A DNA stretch of 20,233 bases, from NCBI GenBank assembly GCA_035299305.1, contig DATGWV010000329.1, forward strand, positions 1-20,233, written 5' to 3'. The notes under the pieces are model-generated. The model was not told the DNA's origin, searched no databases, and saw nothing but the letters and a program-made list of their open reading frames with translations. The position numbers were made by a program, and so were the translations under genes. This DNA comes from BJHL01 sp035299305 (GTDB taxonomy: Bacteria > Planctomycetota > Phycisphaerae > Phycisphaerales > UBA1924). The first letter of the stretch is position 1, and each line of letters starts with the position of its first letter. Below, piece by piece: positions 8,513 to 17,516 of the stretch.

Positions 8513-8998
8513 ATGCAAGTGAATCGAATGTCGGTTGTTGTCGGGATGTGCGTGGTGGGCAGCGTGATGATGGCGGCGTGCGAGAAGAAGGAGGCCGCGA
8601 AGCCCGCGCCTGCCGCGACGCCGGCGAAGGCGGATGCGCATGGCCATGAGCATGCGGAGAGTGATGGGCATTCGCATGGTGCGACGACGCAGCTTGGCGA
8701 GCAAGTCGCCGGTGCGTTCAGCGTGAAGGCATCGCGCGATGGCGATGTGAAGGCCGGGAGCGATGTGCCGATTGATGCGTGGGTGACGAGCGCGACGGCG
8801 AAGGTGGCCGCGGTGCGTTTCTGGATCGGCAGCGAAGATGCGAAGGGCTCGGTGAAGGCGAAGGCTTCACTGGAGAAGGACAACTGGCACACGCATGTGG
8901 ATGCGCCCAGCCCGATGCCCGAGGGCAGCAAGCTGTGGGTCGAAGTTGAAAATGACAAGGGCGAGAAGGTCGCGACGGGCTTTGATCTCAAGCTGTGA
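8513..8998 (+). CDS. His-rich lipoprotein closing the metal-efflux operon
   Basis: A 161-residue predicted lipoprotein. The signal ends in MMAAC with the lipidated Cys at residue 23. An Ala/Pro/Lys linker follows, then a His cluster (HGHEHAESDGHSHG, 43-56) that could bind divalent metal. The rest, from about residue 62, looks like a small beta-sandwich or Ig-like domain with strands such as AAVRFWIGSE, a WHTHVD segment and a closing SKLWVEVENDKGEKVATGF. I do not recognise a named family. It starts 20 bases after the pump gene with its own strong ribosome binding site, so it belongs to the operon. A periplasmic metal-binding helper that feeds or protects the efflux complex is the likely role, by inference. 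It converges on the ABC ATPase gene across a long hairpin. Confidence 0.78.
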   Translation: MQVNRMSVVVGMCVVGSVMMAACEKKEAAKPAPAATPAKADAHGHEHAESDGHSHGATTQLGEQVAGAFSVKASRDGDVKAGSDVPIDAWVTSATAKVAAVRFWIGSEDAKGSVKAKASLEKDNWHTHVDAPSPMPEGSKLWVEVENDKGEKVATGFDLKL

Positions 8999-9020
8999 AT
9001 GAACTCGCGGCAGTGGGCGC

Positions 9021-9060
9021 GTGGTGAGTGCGTGGCGCATGGGCGTCACGCGCTCACTGC
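9021..9060. terminator. Long hairpin between convergent genes, probably bidirectional terminator
   Basis: The 15 bases at 9024-9038 pair with 9043-9057 (two G-T wobbles) around the four-base loop ATGG; three more pairs, two of them wobbles, extend the stem to 9021-9060. It occupies nearly all of the 71-base gap between the stop of the His-rich lipoprotein (plus) and the stop of the ABC ATPase gene (minus), the typical place for a shared terminator. There is no T-run on either side, so it may act by RNA protection or with Rho. Confidence 0.6.
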
Positions 9061-9069
9061 TAGGTGTCA

Positions 9070-10638
9070 TCACGCGGTCTTGGTGCGGGCTGTGCTGTCG
9101 ACGGTGGCGAGGCGCAGGATGTTTGCCTGCGTCATGTTGTCGCCTGTCAGTTCGCCAGTGACTTTGCCTGCGCACATGACGAGGACTCGGTCAGAGAGCG
9201 CGAGCAGTTCGGGCATTTCGCTGCTGACGAGCAAGACGGCGAGGCCTCGCTGGCTTGCTTCACGCACGAGGCGGTAGACTTCGTTCTTGGTGCCCACGTC
9301 GATGCCGCGCGTGGGTTCGTCGAGCAGCAGTACTTTGGTGTTCTTGCTGAGCCAGCGGGCGATGAGGAGCTTTTGCTGGTTGCCGCCCGAGAGTTCGCCC
9401 GGCAGGCTGGCGGGGCTCGCGGTTTTGACGCGGAACTCCGAAATCTTGTCGGCGATGGTGCGGTTCTCACCAGCGAGGCCGCGAATACCGACGGCGGCCG
9501 CGAGTTGACGCATGAAGGGCAGCACCATGTTTTCGCCCACGCCCATGAGGAAGAAGAGGCCTTGGTTGCGGCGGTCTTCGGGCACGTAACCGATGTTGGC
9601 GTCGATGGGGCCTTGCGGGCTGGTGATGTTGACGACGCTGCCGTTCACGAGCACTTCGCCGCGTGCGGCGGTGTCGAGGCCGAAGATGGCGCTGAGCAGC
9701 TCGCTGCGACCTGCGCCGACAAGGCCGCCGATGCCGACGACTTCGCCCGCGCGCACGTGCAGGGAGATGTCGTGGAGCTTGCCCGGGCTTGAGATATTGC
9801 GGACTTCAAGCGTCGGCGCGCTGCCGACCGCGCTGGTGCCGGCGTTGCCTGCGAACTGGCGAGCCTTGGCGGTTTCGATGCGGCGGCCGATCATCTGCTC
9901 GACGAGCGTGGGCTCGTCGATTTCTTTCACAACGTTGGTCGCGACGAACTTGCCATCGCGCAGCACGGTGACGCGATCGCAGACGGTGAAAATCTCGCCC
10001 ATGCGATGGCTGACGTAGATGATGGTGATCCCCTGGCTCGCGAGGGATCGGGCGATCTGCATGAGGCGATCGGCTTCGGCGATGGAGAGCGAGCTCGTCG
10101 GTTCATCGAGCACGATGACCTTGGGGGCACCCTTGGCTTTGCCCAGGCCGTCGCTGCCATCGTCGAGCGCGGCGGCGATCTGGCAGATCTGACGCTTGCC
10201 GGGCGAGAGTTCTCCCAGCGGCGCGGTCACGTCGATGGTGGGATCGAGCTGGTGAACAAGCCGCTCGGCTCGGCGGCGCATCGCATCGAAGTTGACGACG
10301 CCAAGACCCTTGCAGGGCATGTCGTGCAGGCAGAGATTCTCAGCGACTGAAAGATTCGGACACTGCGCGAGTTCCTGGTGAACGAGGCGAATGCCTGCAT
10401 CGAACGCGTCATCGATGTCGCCGGCTTTGAGTTCGCGGCCATCGATGGTGACGCTGCCTGTGTCGGGCTTGTGCAGGCCTGCGATGGCTTTGCCCAGCGT
10501 GCTTTTGCCCGCGCCGTTTTCGCCCATGAGGGCGTGGACCTCGCCTCGCGCGAAAGTCACGGAGACGTCGTCGAGCGCCTGGGTGATGCCGAAGCGCTTG
10601 GAGATGTTGCGGGCGATGAGGAATGAGTCGGCGGTCAT
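9070..10638 (-). CDS. Sugar-type ABC transporter ATPase with two fused nucleotide-binding domains (RbsA/MglA family)
   Basis: A 522-residue cytoplasmic ATPase of the family that powers ribose, galactose or xylose uptake. NBD1: Walker A GENGAGKST (39-47), Q-loop in LVHQEL, a degenerate signature LSPGKRQ (144-150), Walker B VIVLDEP, and the H-loop SHRM. NBD2: degenerate Walker A GLVGAGRSE (305-313), the family-typical YVPEDRRNQG (351-360), an intact signature LSGGNQQK (416-423) and Walker B LLLDEPTRGID. One active and one impaired ATP site are normal here. About ten extra residues (GSDGLGKAKG) lie between the first signature and Walker B. No permease or substrate-binding gene is adjacent: upstream is RNase Y and downstream is a convergent gene, so partners must be elsewhere. 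The sugar cannot be deduced; nucleoside-type BmpA/NupA systems use the same ATPase type. It begins 37 bases after the RNase Y stop and may be co-transcribed with it. Confidence 0.92.
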   Translation of the reverse strand: MTADSFLIARNISKRFGITQALDDVSVTFARGEVHALMGENGAGKSTLGKAIAGLHKPDTGSVTIDGRELKAGDIDDAFDAGIRLVHQELAQCPNLSVAENLCLHDMPCKGLGVVNFDAMRRRAERLVHQLDPTIDVTAPLGELSPGKRQICQIAAALDDGSDGLGKAKGAPKVIVLDEPTSSLSIAEADRLMQIARSLASQGITIIYVSHRMGEIFTVCDRVTVLRDGKFVATNVVKEIDEPTLVEQMIGRRIETAKARQFAGNAGTSAVGSAPTLEVRNISSPGKLHDISLHVRAGEVVGIGGLVGAGRSELLSAIFGLDTAARGEVLVNGSVVNITSPQGPIDANIGYVPEDRRNQGLFFLMGVGENMVLPFMRQLAAAVGIRGLAGENRTIADKISEFRVKTASPASLPGELSGGNQQKLLIARWLSKNTKVLLLDEPTRGIDVGTKNEVYRLVREASQRGLAVLLVSSEMPELLALSDRVLVMCAGKVTGELTGDNMTQANILRLATVDSTARTKTA

Positions 10639-10675
10639 GGCGAGTGAGTGGGTTGAAGTGGTGGGAGCGTTGGGA

Positions 10676-12319
<1,644 letters not shown>

Positions 12320-12323
12320 AGAG

Positions 12324-12330
12324 ACCTCCC
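12324..12330 (-). promoter_or_regulatory. Strong ribosome binding site of rny
   Basis: Read on the minus strand this is GGGAGGT. GGAGG ends five bases before the GTG at 12319, which supports that codon as the start of rny over the in-frame ATGs at 12301 and 12289. Confidence 0.75.
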
Positions 12331-12788
12331 TTGCTGGCGCGTGCCATCGTGGCGACGCGGGTGAAAGAGGGGCTCAGCGACGGACGGACTCGGTTGCGAC
12401 GGGTGTGACGGGGGCGTTCGCGAAAGGGATGCAAAGGGCCGACGTTCACTGATGATCAACTGAATCGGTGATCCACGGAATCATGCAAGCGACAACTCGC
12501 GCGACGCTGCGCGACCGGAGGCTGGCATGGTTCAGTATCGCTCGGCTTCATGTGCGAGCGGGAGGAAAAAGTGAACGTGGCTGCATGCGGGAGTCCACGC
12601 TTCGCGCAGCCGTCGCGAAAGCATGGTGGAGAACGCCTGAAACCTCGCCGACACGTCGCGATGATGAAATAGGAATGAGAGCGACGAGCAGAAAAGGTGA
12701 AAAGTCACACGGATTGTCGACGACCGGCCCGCACCCGTTGCCGAAACCCGGACGGGAAACGAATCCAATCTTCATGTCATGGTAGCTA

Positions 12789-12825
12789 CTCGGGCGGGTG
12801 TGTGCAGGATGGTCATCCGCCCGGG
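12789..12825 (+). promoter_or_regulatory. Leader hairpin ahead of the lipoprotein gene
   Basis: CGGGCGGGTG at 12791-12800 pairs with CATCCGCCCG at 12814-12823 (one G-T wobble), and the stem can be extended by two pairs to 12789-12825. The loop is 13 bases. The structure ends 24 bases before the ATG at 12850, close enough to influence ribosome access or serve as a DNA operator. No T-run follows, so it is not an intrinsic terminator. Confidence 0.35.
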
Positions 12826-12849
12826 GTGTGGCGCGGGTATCCTGTCCCC

Positions 12850-13650
12850 ATGAGGACCTTGCTCCGATATGTGCCCGCCGCGTCGGTTATGCTCGCGCTG
12901 CTGGCGTTGGTTGTGTTCGCTGGCTGTACAGCTACCAAACGGCGGGTGCTGGGGCGGCAGGTCGAGATCACGAACGTGGCCAGCGTGGTCCCCGAGCGTG
13001 GGCCGGTGGGGGACAAGACCCCCAAGATCGCGCCGCTGTTTGGCGTCATCGTCGAGAACGCACGCGGCAGCGTGACGCTGCTGACTGACCCGATGATCGA
13101 GGTGCCCGAGGTGCGAGCCAAGGTGTCGGGTCTGGACGATCGCGCGTCTCGGCGGTCGGGCACGGTGCCGACATGGGTGGCGGCGAGCATCGAGCGGTAC
13201 GACAACATCAACACGCTGCAGGTGCTGGCGGTTGATCCGACGGACGAACAGCGAAGTGTTGATCTGCGCATTGTGGTGCCGGCGACGGCGTTTGTGAGCG
13301 TGACCAACTCGCACGGCAACGTCGAGATTCGCGGCGTGTCGGGCAACCTGCAAGTGAACAACGGGCTGACCGATGGCATGGGCGGACGGGTGGATGTACG
13401 CACGGACAAGGCCATTAAGGACGGCGCGATGGTGCGTGTGCGCGGCGGGGACGTGTACCTCGCATTTGGCAAGGGAAGCGCGGGACCGATTGATGCCCGG
13501 GCGAAAGCTGTGCATGTGCGTGCGGATGGACTTGTCGTGAAGGATGTGACGGCGGATCGCACGAGCTACGAAGGCGTGCTGGGGTCCTTGGGCAAGCCCA
13601 TGCTGCTGCGAGTGCCTGATGGCAAGCTGACGCTGTTCATTGAAGAGTGA
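12850..13650 (+). CDS. Lipoprotein of unknown function with beta-repeat (DUF4097-like) region
   Basis: A 266-residue predicted lipoprotein. The ATG at 12850 gives MRTLLRYVPA followed by a hydrophobic core and the lipobox VFAGC (Cys 26). The frame stays open upstream to 12697, but that part lacks a start signal and runs through the leader hairpin. The mature part is rich in short strands separated by Gly and Asn, such as SVTNSHGNVEIRGVSGNLQV, VRVRGGDVYLAFGKG and GPIDARAKAVHVRADG. This rhythm resembles the right-handed beta-repeat of DUF4097-type putative adhesins, an identification I hold loosely. No catalytic motif is visible. It is probably anchored in the envelope. folD follows after 31 bases on the same strand and is probably in the same transcript, although no functional link is evident. 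Confidence 0.7.
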   Translation: MRTLLRYVPAASVMLALLALVVFAGCTATKRRVLGRQVEITNVASVVPERGPVGDKTPKIAPLFGVIVENARGSVTLLTDPMIEVPEVRAKVSGLDDRASRRSGTVPTWVAASIERYDNINTLQVLAVDPTDEQRSVDLRIVVPATAFVSVTNSHGNVEIRGVSGNLQVNNGLTDGMGGRVDVRTDKAIKDGAMVRVRGGDVYLAFGKGSAGPIDARAKAVHVRADGLVVKDVTADRTSYEGVLGSLGKPMLLRVPDGKLTLFIEE

Positions 13651-13681
13651 TGGCTGGTGAGAGGACGAGTCACGTTCGCGC

Positions 13682-14584
13682 ATGAGTTCGACCGCTCGCA
13701 TCATCGATGGGAACGCACTGGCAGCGAACTTGCGCGAGCAGATCGCGGCGCGGACAGCCGCGCTCAAGCAGCGCGGGCGCACGGTGACGTTGGACGCGGT
13801 GCTGGTGGAAAGCGGCGACAATGGGGCACGCGTGTACGCCGAGAATCAGGCGAAGACGTGCGAGAAAGTCGGGATCGCGTATCACCTGCATCGCTTGCCC
13901 GCGAGTTCGACGTTTGAAGACATCGCGGCGAAGGTGACGGCGCTAAGCACGAGTGATGCGTGTCACGCGATCATGATTCACGTGCCATTGCCCGCGGGGA
14001 TTGATCCTTATCGCGTGCAGCGACTCATTCACGTGGACAAAGACGTTGAGGGCGTGAACCCGGCGAACATCGGCAACATCGTGTACGGGCGCAGCAGTCT
14101 CGCGCCGTGTACCGCGCTGGCGGTGGTGAAGATGGTGGAATCAGTCCACGGGCCGACCAATCACATTTTCGGCGAGCCTGCGCCGGGGCCTTTGCTGCGC
14201 GGCAAAGTCGCGGTGGTGATTGGTGCGAGTGATGTCGTGGGCAAGCCCATCGCCGTCATGCTCATGCGGCATGATGCGACGGTCATCAGTTGCAACAAGT
14301 GGACGCCGGAAATGCCCGCTTATGCACGCAGTGCCGATGTGCTGGTGGCGGCGGCGGGTGTGCCGGGGCTTATCACGCAGGAAATGGTCAAGCACGGCGC
14401 GACCGTGATTGACGTGGGCGTGAATCGCATCGCGACCGCTGACGGCAAGACCAAGACAGTGGGGGATGTCGCGTTCGAACAGGTCAGCAAGGTTGCGGCG
14501 CACATCAGTCCGGTGCCGGGCGGGGTGGGGCCGGTGACGGTGGCGATGCTGCTGCTGAATGTGGTGCAAAGCGCGGAGCGGTGA
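13682..14584 (+). CDS. folD: FolD-family methylenetetrahydrofolate dehydrogenase, cyclohydrolase residues substituted
   Basis: A 300-residue cytoplasmic protein of the FolD family, which in its usual form oxidises 5,10-methylene-THF to methenyl-THF with NADP and then hydrolyses it to 10-formyl-THF. Family landmarks are clear: IIDG at the start, HVPLPAGID, HVDKDVEG, APCTALAVV (PCTP-like), VVIGASDVVGKP (Rossmann loop), VIDVGVNRI and the signature PVPGGVGPVTVAML. Aligned with E. coli FolD from memory, the tyrosine is kept (Y52). The catalytic lysine (E. coli K54) is Gln 56, the conserved glutamine of VQLPLP is His 100, and the second Asp of KDVDG is Glu 123. The lysine is essential for the cyclohydrolase step in studied enzymes, so this protein may be dehydrogenase-only or altered. 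There is also an insertion near 154-171 (ESVHGPTNHIFGEPAPGP). The gene is otherwise intact and converges on dusB with a nine-base gap. Confidence 0.88.
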   Translation: MSSTARIIDGNALAANLREQIAARTAALKQRGRTVTLDAVLVESGDNGARVYAENQAKTCEKVGIAYHLHRLPASSTFEDIAAKVTALSTSDACHAIMIHVPLPAGIDPYRVQRLIHVDKDVEGVNPANIGNIVYGRSSLAPCTALAVVKMVESVHGPTNHIFGEPAPGPLLRGKVAVVIGASDVVGKPIAVMLMRHDATVISCNKWTPEMPAYARSADVLVAAAGVPGLITQEMVKHGATVIDVGVNRIATADGKTKTVGDVAFEQVSKVAAHISPVPGGVGPVTVAMLLLNVVQSAER

Positions 14585-14593
14585 ACGCGGCGC

Positions 14594-15784
14594 TTATGCG
14601 TCGGTGCCGACTTCTTCGCCTTCTTCGGCCCATGAGCGCAAGCCGCCTGCGAGGAATTCATCGAGACATGCTTCGACATCCGCCGGCGTCTTGGCGGTGC
14701 GAACTGCTTCTTTAAACGGCTTGACGCTTTCCATGCGACCATCGGGACGCTGCGCGGCCATCTTCTTGGCGAACCAACTGATGCGGCGTTGAATCTGCCA
14801 CATGGCGTAGCGCTCGTCGCGGTATTCCTGCATCAGGCGGAAGTAGCGACGCACCGTTGTGAGTTTTTCCGCCAGCGTGGGCGCGGTCGCGTGCTCGCCG
14901 GTTTGCAAGTAGTGCCAGACGCTGCGGAACAACCAAGGCTCCGTGAGTGCGGCACGGCCGATCATGACGCCATCGCAGCCGGTTTCGCGCAGCATGCGCT
15001 CCGCGTCTTCGGGTGTGCGAACATCGCCATTGCCAATCACAGGAATGCGGCCATTGATCTCCTGCACGACGCGCGAGATGCCGGCAAGCTGTACGACGCC
15101 GGAGAACTTCATCTCGGTGGTGCGTCCGTGGATCGTTACCGCGGCGACACCGACATCGGCGAGCATTCGCGCAAGGTGAGGCGAGCATTGTGTTCCTGCC
15201 GCAAAGTCTGCCGTGTGCCAGCAGATGCGCATTTTGCACGTCAATGGCACGGGCTTGCCCGCGAGTGATCGTCCCGATACTGACGCGTCGTTTCCTCGCT
15301 CGCTTCTGCCAATCCGCCGCTCCCACTCATCTGCGCTCAGCGGCATCTTGTCGAGTTCTTCGCGAACGCGCTTTGCGATCCGCACGGCACGCTCCAGATC
15401 AGTCAGTAGCGCACTGCCGCCGTCTTTCTTCGTGACTTTGTCGACGGGACAGCCCATGTTGATGTCAACGATGGTCGCGCCGTGTTCCACGGCCCAGCGT
15501 GCACCAGCGGCCATGATCTCGGGGTCGGCCCCGTAGAGCTGCATGCCGACGGGTTTGTCGAAGTCGTTGGTTTTCGCAAGGTCGAGGCTCGTCGCGGTGC
15601 CTCGCAGCAGGCCCTGGGGGCTCAAAAGGTCGGTGCAAGCCAGCCCCACGCCGTCCCATTCTCGGCAGACGGTGCGGAAGGCCAGGTCGCAGTATCCGGC
15701 GATGGGGGCAAGCAGCAGGTTGGTGCGCAGGGGCACGCCGCCGATGGTTAGAGGCTGGGCGAGGTTGGCGTCGCGAGGCGGCAT
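14594..15784 (-). CDS. dusB: DusB-type tRNA-dihydrouridine synthase
   Basis: A 396-residue FMN enzyme that reduces uridine to dihydrouridine in the tRNA D-loop. It opens with LLLAPIAGYCDLAFR, the TIM-barrel start of the family (LAPMAGVTD type). It has MQLYGADPE and DINMGCPVDKVTKKDGGSAL with the catalytic Cys 112, then CKMRICW, TIHGRTTEMKFSG, PVIGNGDVRTPEDA and GVMIGRAALTEPW. A helical C-terminal domain ends in an acidic tail. Start at 15784 (MPPRD) is preferred; the frame is open to 15853 but that part lacks family sequence. Between residues 145 and 178 there is a 30-35 residue polar insertion, absent from the DusB proteins I can recall, encoded by DNA with a perfect 12-nt palindromic hairpin. 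The assignment to the Dus family is certain; DusB over other subfamilies rests on GCPVDKV and overall pattern. Confidence 0.9.
   Translation of the reverse strand: MPPRDANLAQPLTIGGVPLRTNLLLAPIAGYCDLAFRTVCREWDGVGLACTDLLSPQGLLRGTATSLDLAKTNDFDKPVGMQLYGADPEIMAAGARWAVEHGATIVDINMGCPVDKVTKKDGGSALLTDLERAVRIAKRVREELDKMPLSADEWERRIGRSERGNDASVSGRSLAGKPVPLTCKMRICWHTADFAAGTQCSPHLARMLADVGVAAVTIHGRTTEMKFSGVVQLAGISRVVQEINGRIPVIGNGDVRTPEDAERMLRETGCDGVMIGRAALTEPWLFRSVWHYLQTGEHATAPTLAEKLTTVRRYFRLMQEYRDERYAMWQIQRRISWFAKKMAAQRPDGRMESVKPFKEAVRTAKTPADVEACLDEFLAGGLRSWAEEGEEVGTDA
15250..15352 (-). repeat. Palindrome-bearing in-frame insertion within dusB
   Basis: This stretch encodes the extra residues of the DusB protein (about 145-179). 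It contains CGGGCTTGCCCG at 15250-15261, a perfect inverted repeat with 5-bp arms. It also contains the palindrome ACGCGT (15283-15288) and CGTC/GACG arms at 15270-15273 and 15281-15284. The insert keeps the reading frame and avoids stops. The look is that of a small palindromic element tolerated inside a gene, like those known from Rickettsia. Only one copy is in this window, so the repeat nature is inference. Confidence 0.35.
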
Positions 15785-15867
15785 GAGCGGAAGGCTAACG
15801 CGCCAAAGGCTTGCGGGCAATGGGCTTGCCGACTTTTGGCTGCGGCCTACCAAAGCGTCCGTTTTTC

Positions 15868-15885
15868 TTCAGGTCACCCCCTGAA
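15868..15885. promoter_or_regulatory. Inverted repeat in the dusB-DUF1573 divergent region
   Basis: TTCAGG at 15868-15873 and CCTGAA at 15880-15885 form a perfect 6-bp inverted repeat with a six-base spacer, preceded by a short T-run. It lies in the 231-base gap between the divergent dusB and DUF1573 genes, so it may be an operator for either. Beyond this repeat and the ribosome binding site GGGAG at 16003-16007, nothing else is recognisable in the gap. Confidence 0.3.
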
Positions 15886-16015
15886 CACCAAACCGCGCAT
15901 GGCAAACAACTCTCGCACAAGGGCTTCGGGCATGGGCTTCGAGCCTTTTCGGCTGCAGCGGGACGATCCGCTTGCACCACGACGGACACACCAACCTCGA
16001 AAGGGAGTTTCTCAG

Positions 16016-17329
16016 ATGCTGCGTCAACGATTCGCCGTCACTGCTGCCACGCTCGCACTCGTCGCTGGCTGCGCGTTTGCTCAAGACACCAGCCCCGCCA
16101 AGCCCGCGGAAACCAAGCCTGTGGAAGTGAAGCCGGTGAAGGTTGATCCCGCGCAGGTGAAGCCCATCGAGATCAAGGGCCAGCCTGAGACCAAGCCGAT
16201 GCCCAGCACCGAGCCGATCGTCGATACGGGCGGTCGTATCACCATGGACTCCGGCGATTCTGTGGAGCTGGGCAACATTCCCGACACCACGCCCATCACC
16301 AAGGAAATCAAGTTCACCAACAACGGCACCGGCCCCCTCGAAATTCGCAGCGCGACCGGCTCGTGCGGCTGCACCGTGCCCAAGCTCGAGAAGACCACCT
16401 ATCAGCCCGGCGAGAGCGGCGTGGTGAAGGTGACGTACAACCCCGCCAACCGCAGCGGCGCGCAGCACACGACGGTGACGATCACGACGAACGACCCGAC
16501 CGCGCCCAGCAAGCAGGTGCAGATCAAGAGCAACGTGGTGCCTCAGCTTCGCGTGGAGCCGATGGCGCTGAACATGGGCCAGGTCAGCCGCGACCAGGGC
16601 GCCAAGGGCATCGTGACGGTGACCAATCGCGTCGACGGCCTGACGATCACTGGCGTGACGCCCAACAACCCCGCGGTTGAAGCGAAGATTCTTGAAACGA
16701 AGACCGTGCAGATCGATGGCATGAATGTGCAGCAAACGACGATTGAAATCGGTCTGACCAGCAGCGCGACGCCCGGCCCGATGAACGCCAACGTGTCGAT
16801 TCGCACCAGCGATCCGGCCCGCTCGCTCAACGCCATCGTCATGGGTGAAGTGATCGGCGACATTCAGGTCATGCCCAGCCAGTTGCAGTTCCCCGGTTTG
16901 TCTCCCACGCAGGCGATCAACTCGCAGCTTCGTCTGGTGCCCCGCAACGGCAAGGCCTTCAAGGTGCTGAGCATCGAAGACGTGCCCCAGTCGGTCGGTC
17001 AGCAAGGCATGAGCCCCAAGTTCATGCAGTATGAGATCAAGGAAGACACGACGCAGACCCCCAGCGCGTGGAACATCGTCATCACGGGCACCGCTCCCGC
17101 GGCCCAAGGCCCCATCCGCGGCGAGATGATCATCACGACTGACAACGAAGGCGCCGACAAGCAGATGCGCGTGCGCTACTTCGGCTTCGTGCGTGCGGCC
17201 CAGGCTGCCCAGCCCGCGGCCAACCCCGCGCAGAACTGGCAGGCCAAGCCCAGCGCGCTCGAGCCCGAGAAGAAGGAAGAAGTGAAGAAGGAAGCTGAAA
17301 AGCAGCTTGAGAAGGTCGCTCCCAAGTGA
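16016..17329 (+). CDS. DUF1573 domain exported protein
   Basis: A 437-residue envelope protein. The ATG at 16016 is preceded by GGGAG (16003-16007, eight bases away) and gives a signal peptide. LVAGC (Cys 19) could be a lipobox, while AFA-Q at 21-24 could be an ordinary signal-peptidase site, so the anchoring mode is unresolved. A Lys/Pro repeat region follows (about 29-61, units like VEVKPVKVDP). The DUF1573 domain has the family hallmark SATGSCGCTVPK (Cys 117 and 119) and then YQPGESGVVKVTYNP. More Ig-like beta domains follow to about residue 400. The C-terminus is a charged tail rich in Lys and Glu. Function of the family is unknown; the CGC pair suggests redox or metal binding. Its codons are mostly C-ending, unlike most plus-strand genes to its left. 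It is followed by a strong terminator. Confidence 0.88.
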   Translation: MLRQRFAVTAATLALVAGCAFAQDTSPAKPAETKPVEVKPVKVDPAQVKPIEIKGQPETKPMPSTEPIVDTGGRITMDSGDSVELGNIPDTTPITKEIKFTNNGTGPLEIRSATGSCGCTVPKLEKTTYQPGESGVVKVTYNPANRSGAQHTTVTITTNDPTAPSKQVQIKSNVVPQLRVEPMALNMGQVSRDQGAKGIVTVTNRVDGLTITGVTPNNPAVEAKILETKTVQIDGMNVQQTTIEIGLTSSATPGPMNANVSIRTSDPARSLNAIVMGEVIGDIQVMPSQLQFPGLSPTQAINSQLRLVPRNGKAFKVLSIEDVPQSVGQQGMSPKFMQYEIKEDTTQTPSAWNIVITGTAPAAQGPIRGEMIITTDNEGADKQMRVRYFGFVRAAQAAQPAANPAQNWQAKPSALEPEKKEEVKKEAEKQLEKVAPK

Positions 17330-17376
17330 TTTCCTGAGTCGCGACACACGCGACTGAGTTTCACACACGACGACAC

Positions 17377-17410
17377 ACGCCCCGCGTTCCACGCGGGGCG
17401 TTGTCGTTTG
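17377..17410 (+). terminator. Intrinsic terminator of the DUF1573 gene
   Basis: ACGCCCCGCG at 17377-17386 pairs perfectly with CGCGGGGCGT at 17392-17401 around the loop TTCCA. The sequence TGTCGTTTG follows and supplies a short T-rich tail. It begins 48 bases after the DUF1573 stop codon. Confidence 0.85.
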
Positions 17411-17516
17411 GGCTCGTGTCGTCTTGCTGTGAACGCAGCCCGGCGGGTGGCAAACAATCAGCCGCACCTGACGCGTTCGCTTTTCGCTCGCAGGTCGTTC
17501 GTGAGGACCAGCAACC

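Larger units (their letters stand above)
12320..12849. other. 530-base gap between divergent rny and lipoprotein genes
   Basis: No credible gene is seen. Short open frames of 75-105 codons exist on both strands, but they overlap each other, lack ribosome binding sites and resemble nothing I know. The left end holds the rny leader and ribosome binding site; the right end holds a 10-12 bp hairpin close to the lipoprotein start. The AT content is somewhat higher around 12665-12775, where promoters may lie, but I find no confident -35/-10 pair. Confidence 0.5.

Noticed and set aside
12468..12785. Short ORFs in the rny upstream gap
   Set aside because: They overlap on both strands, lack ribosome binding sites and have no family-like sequence.
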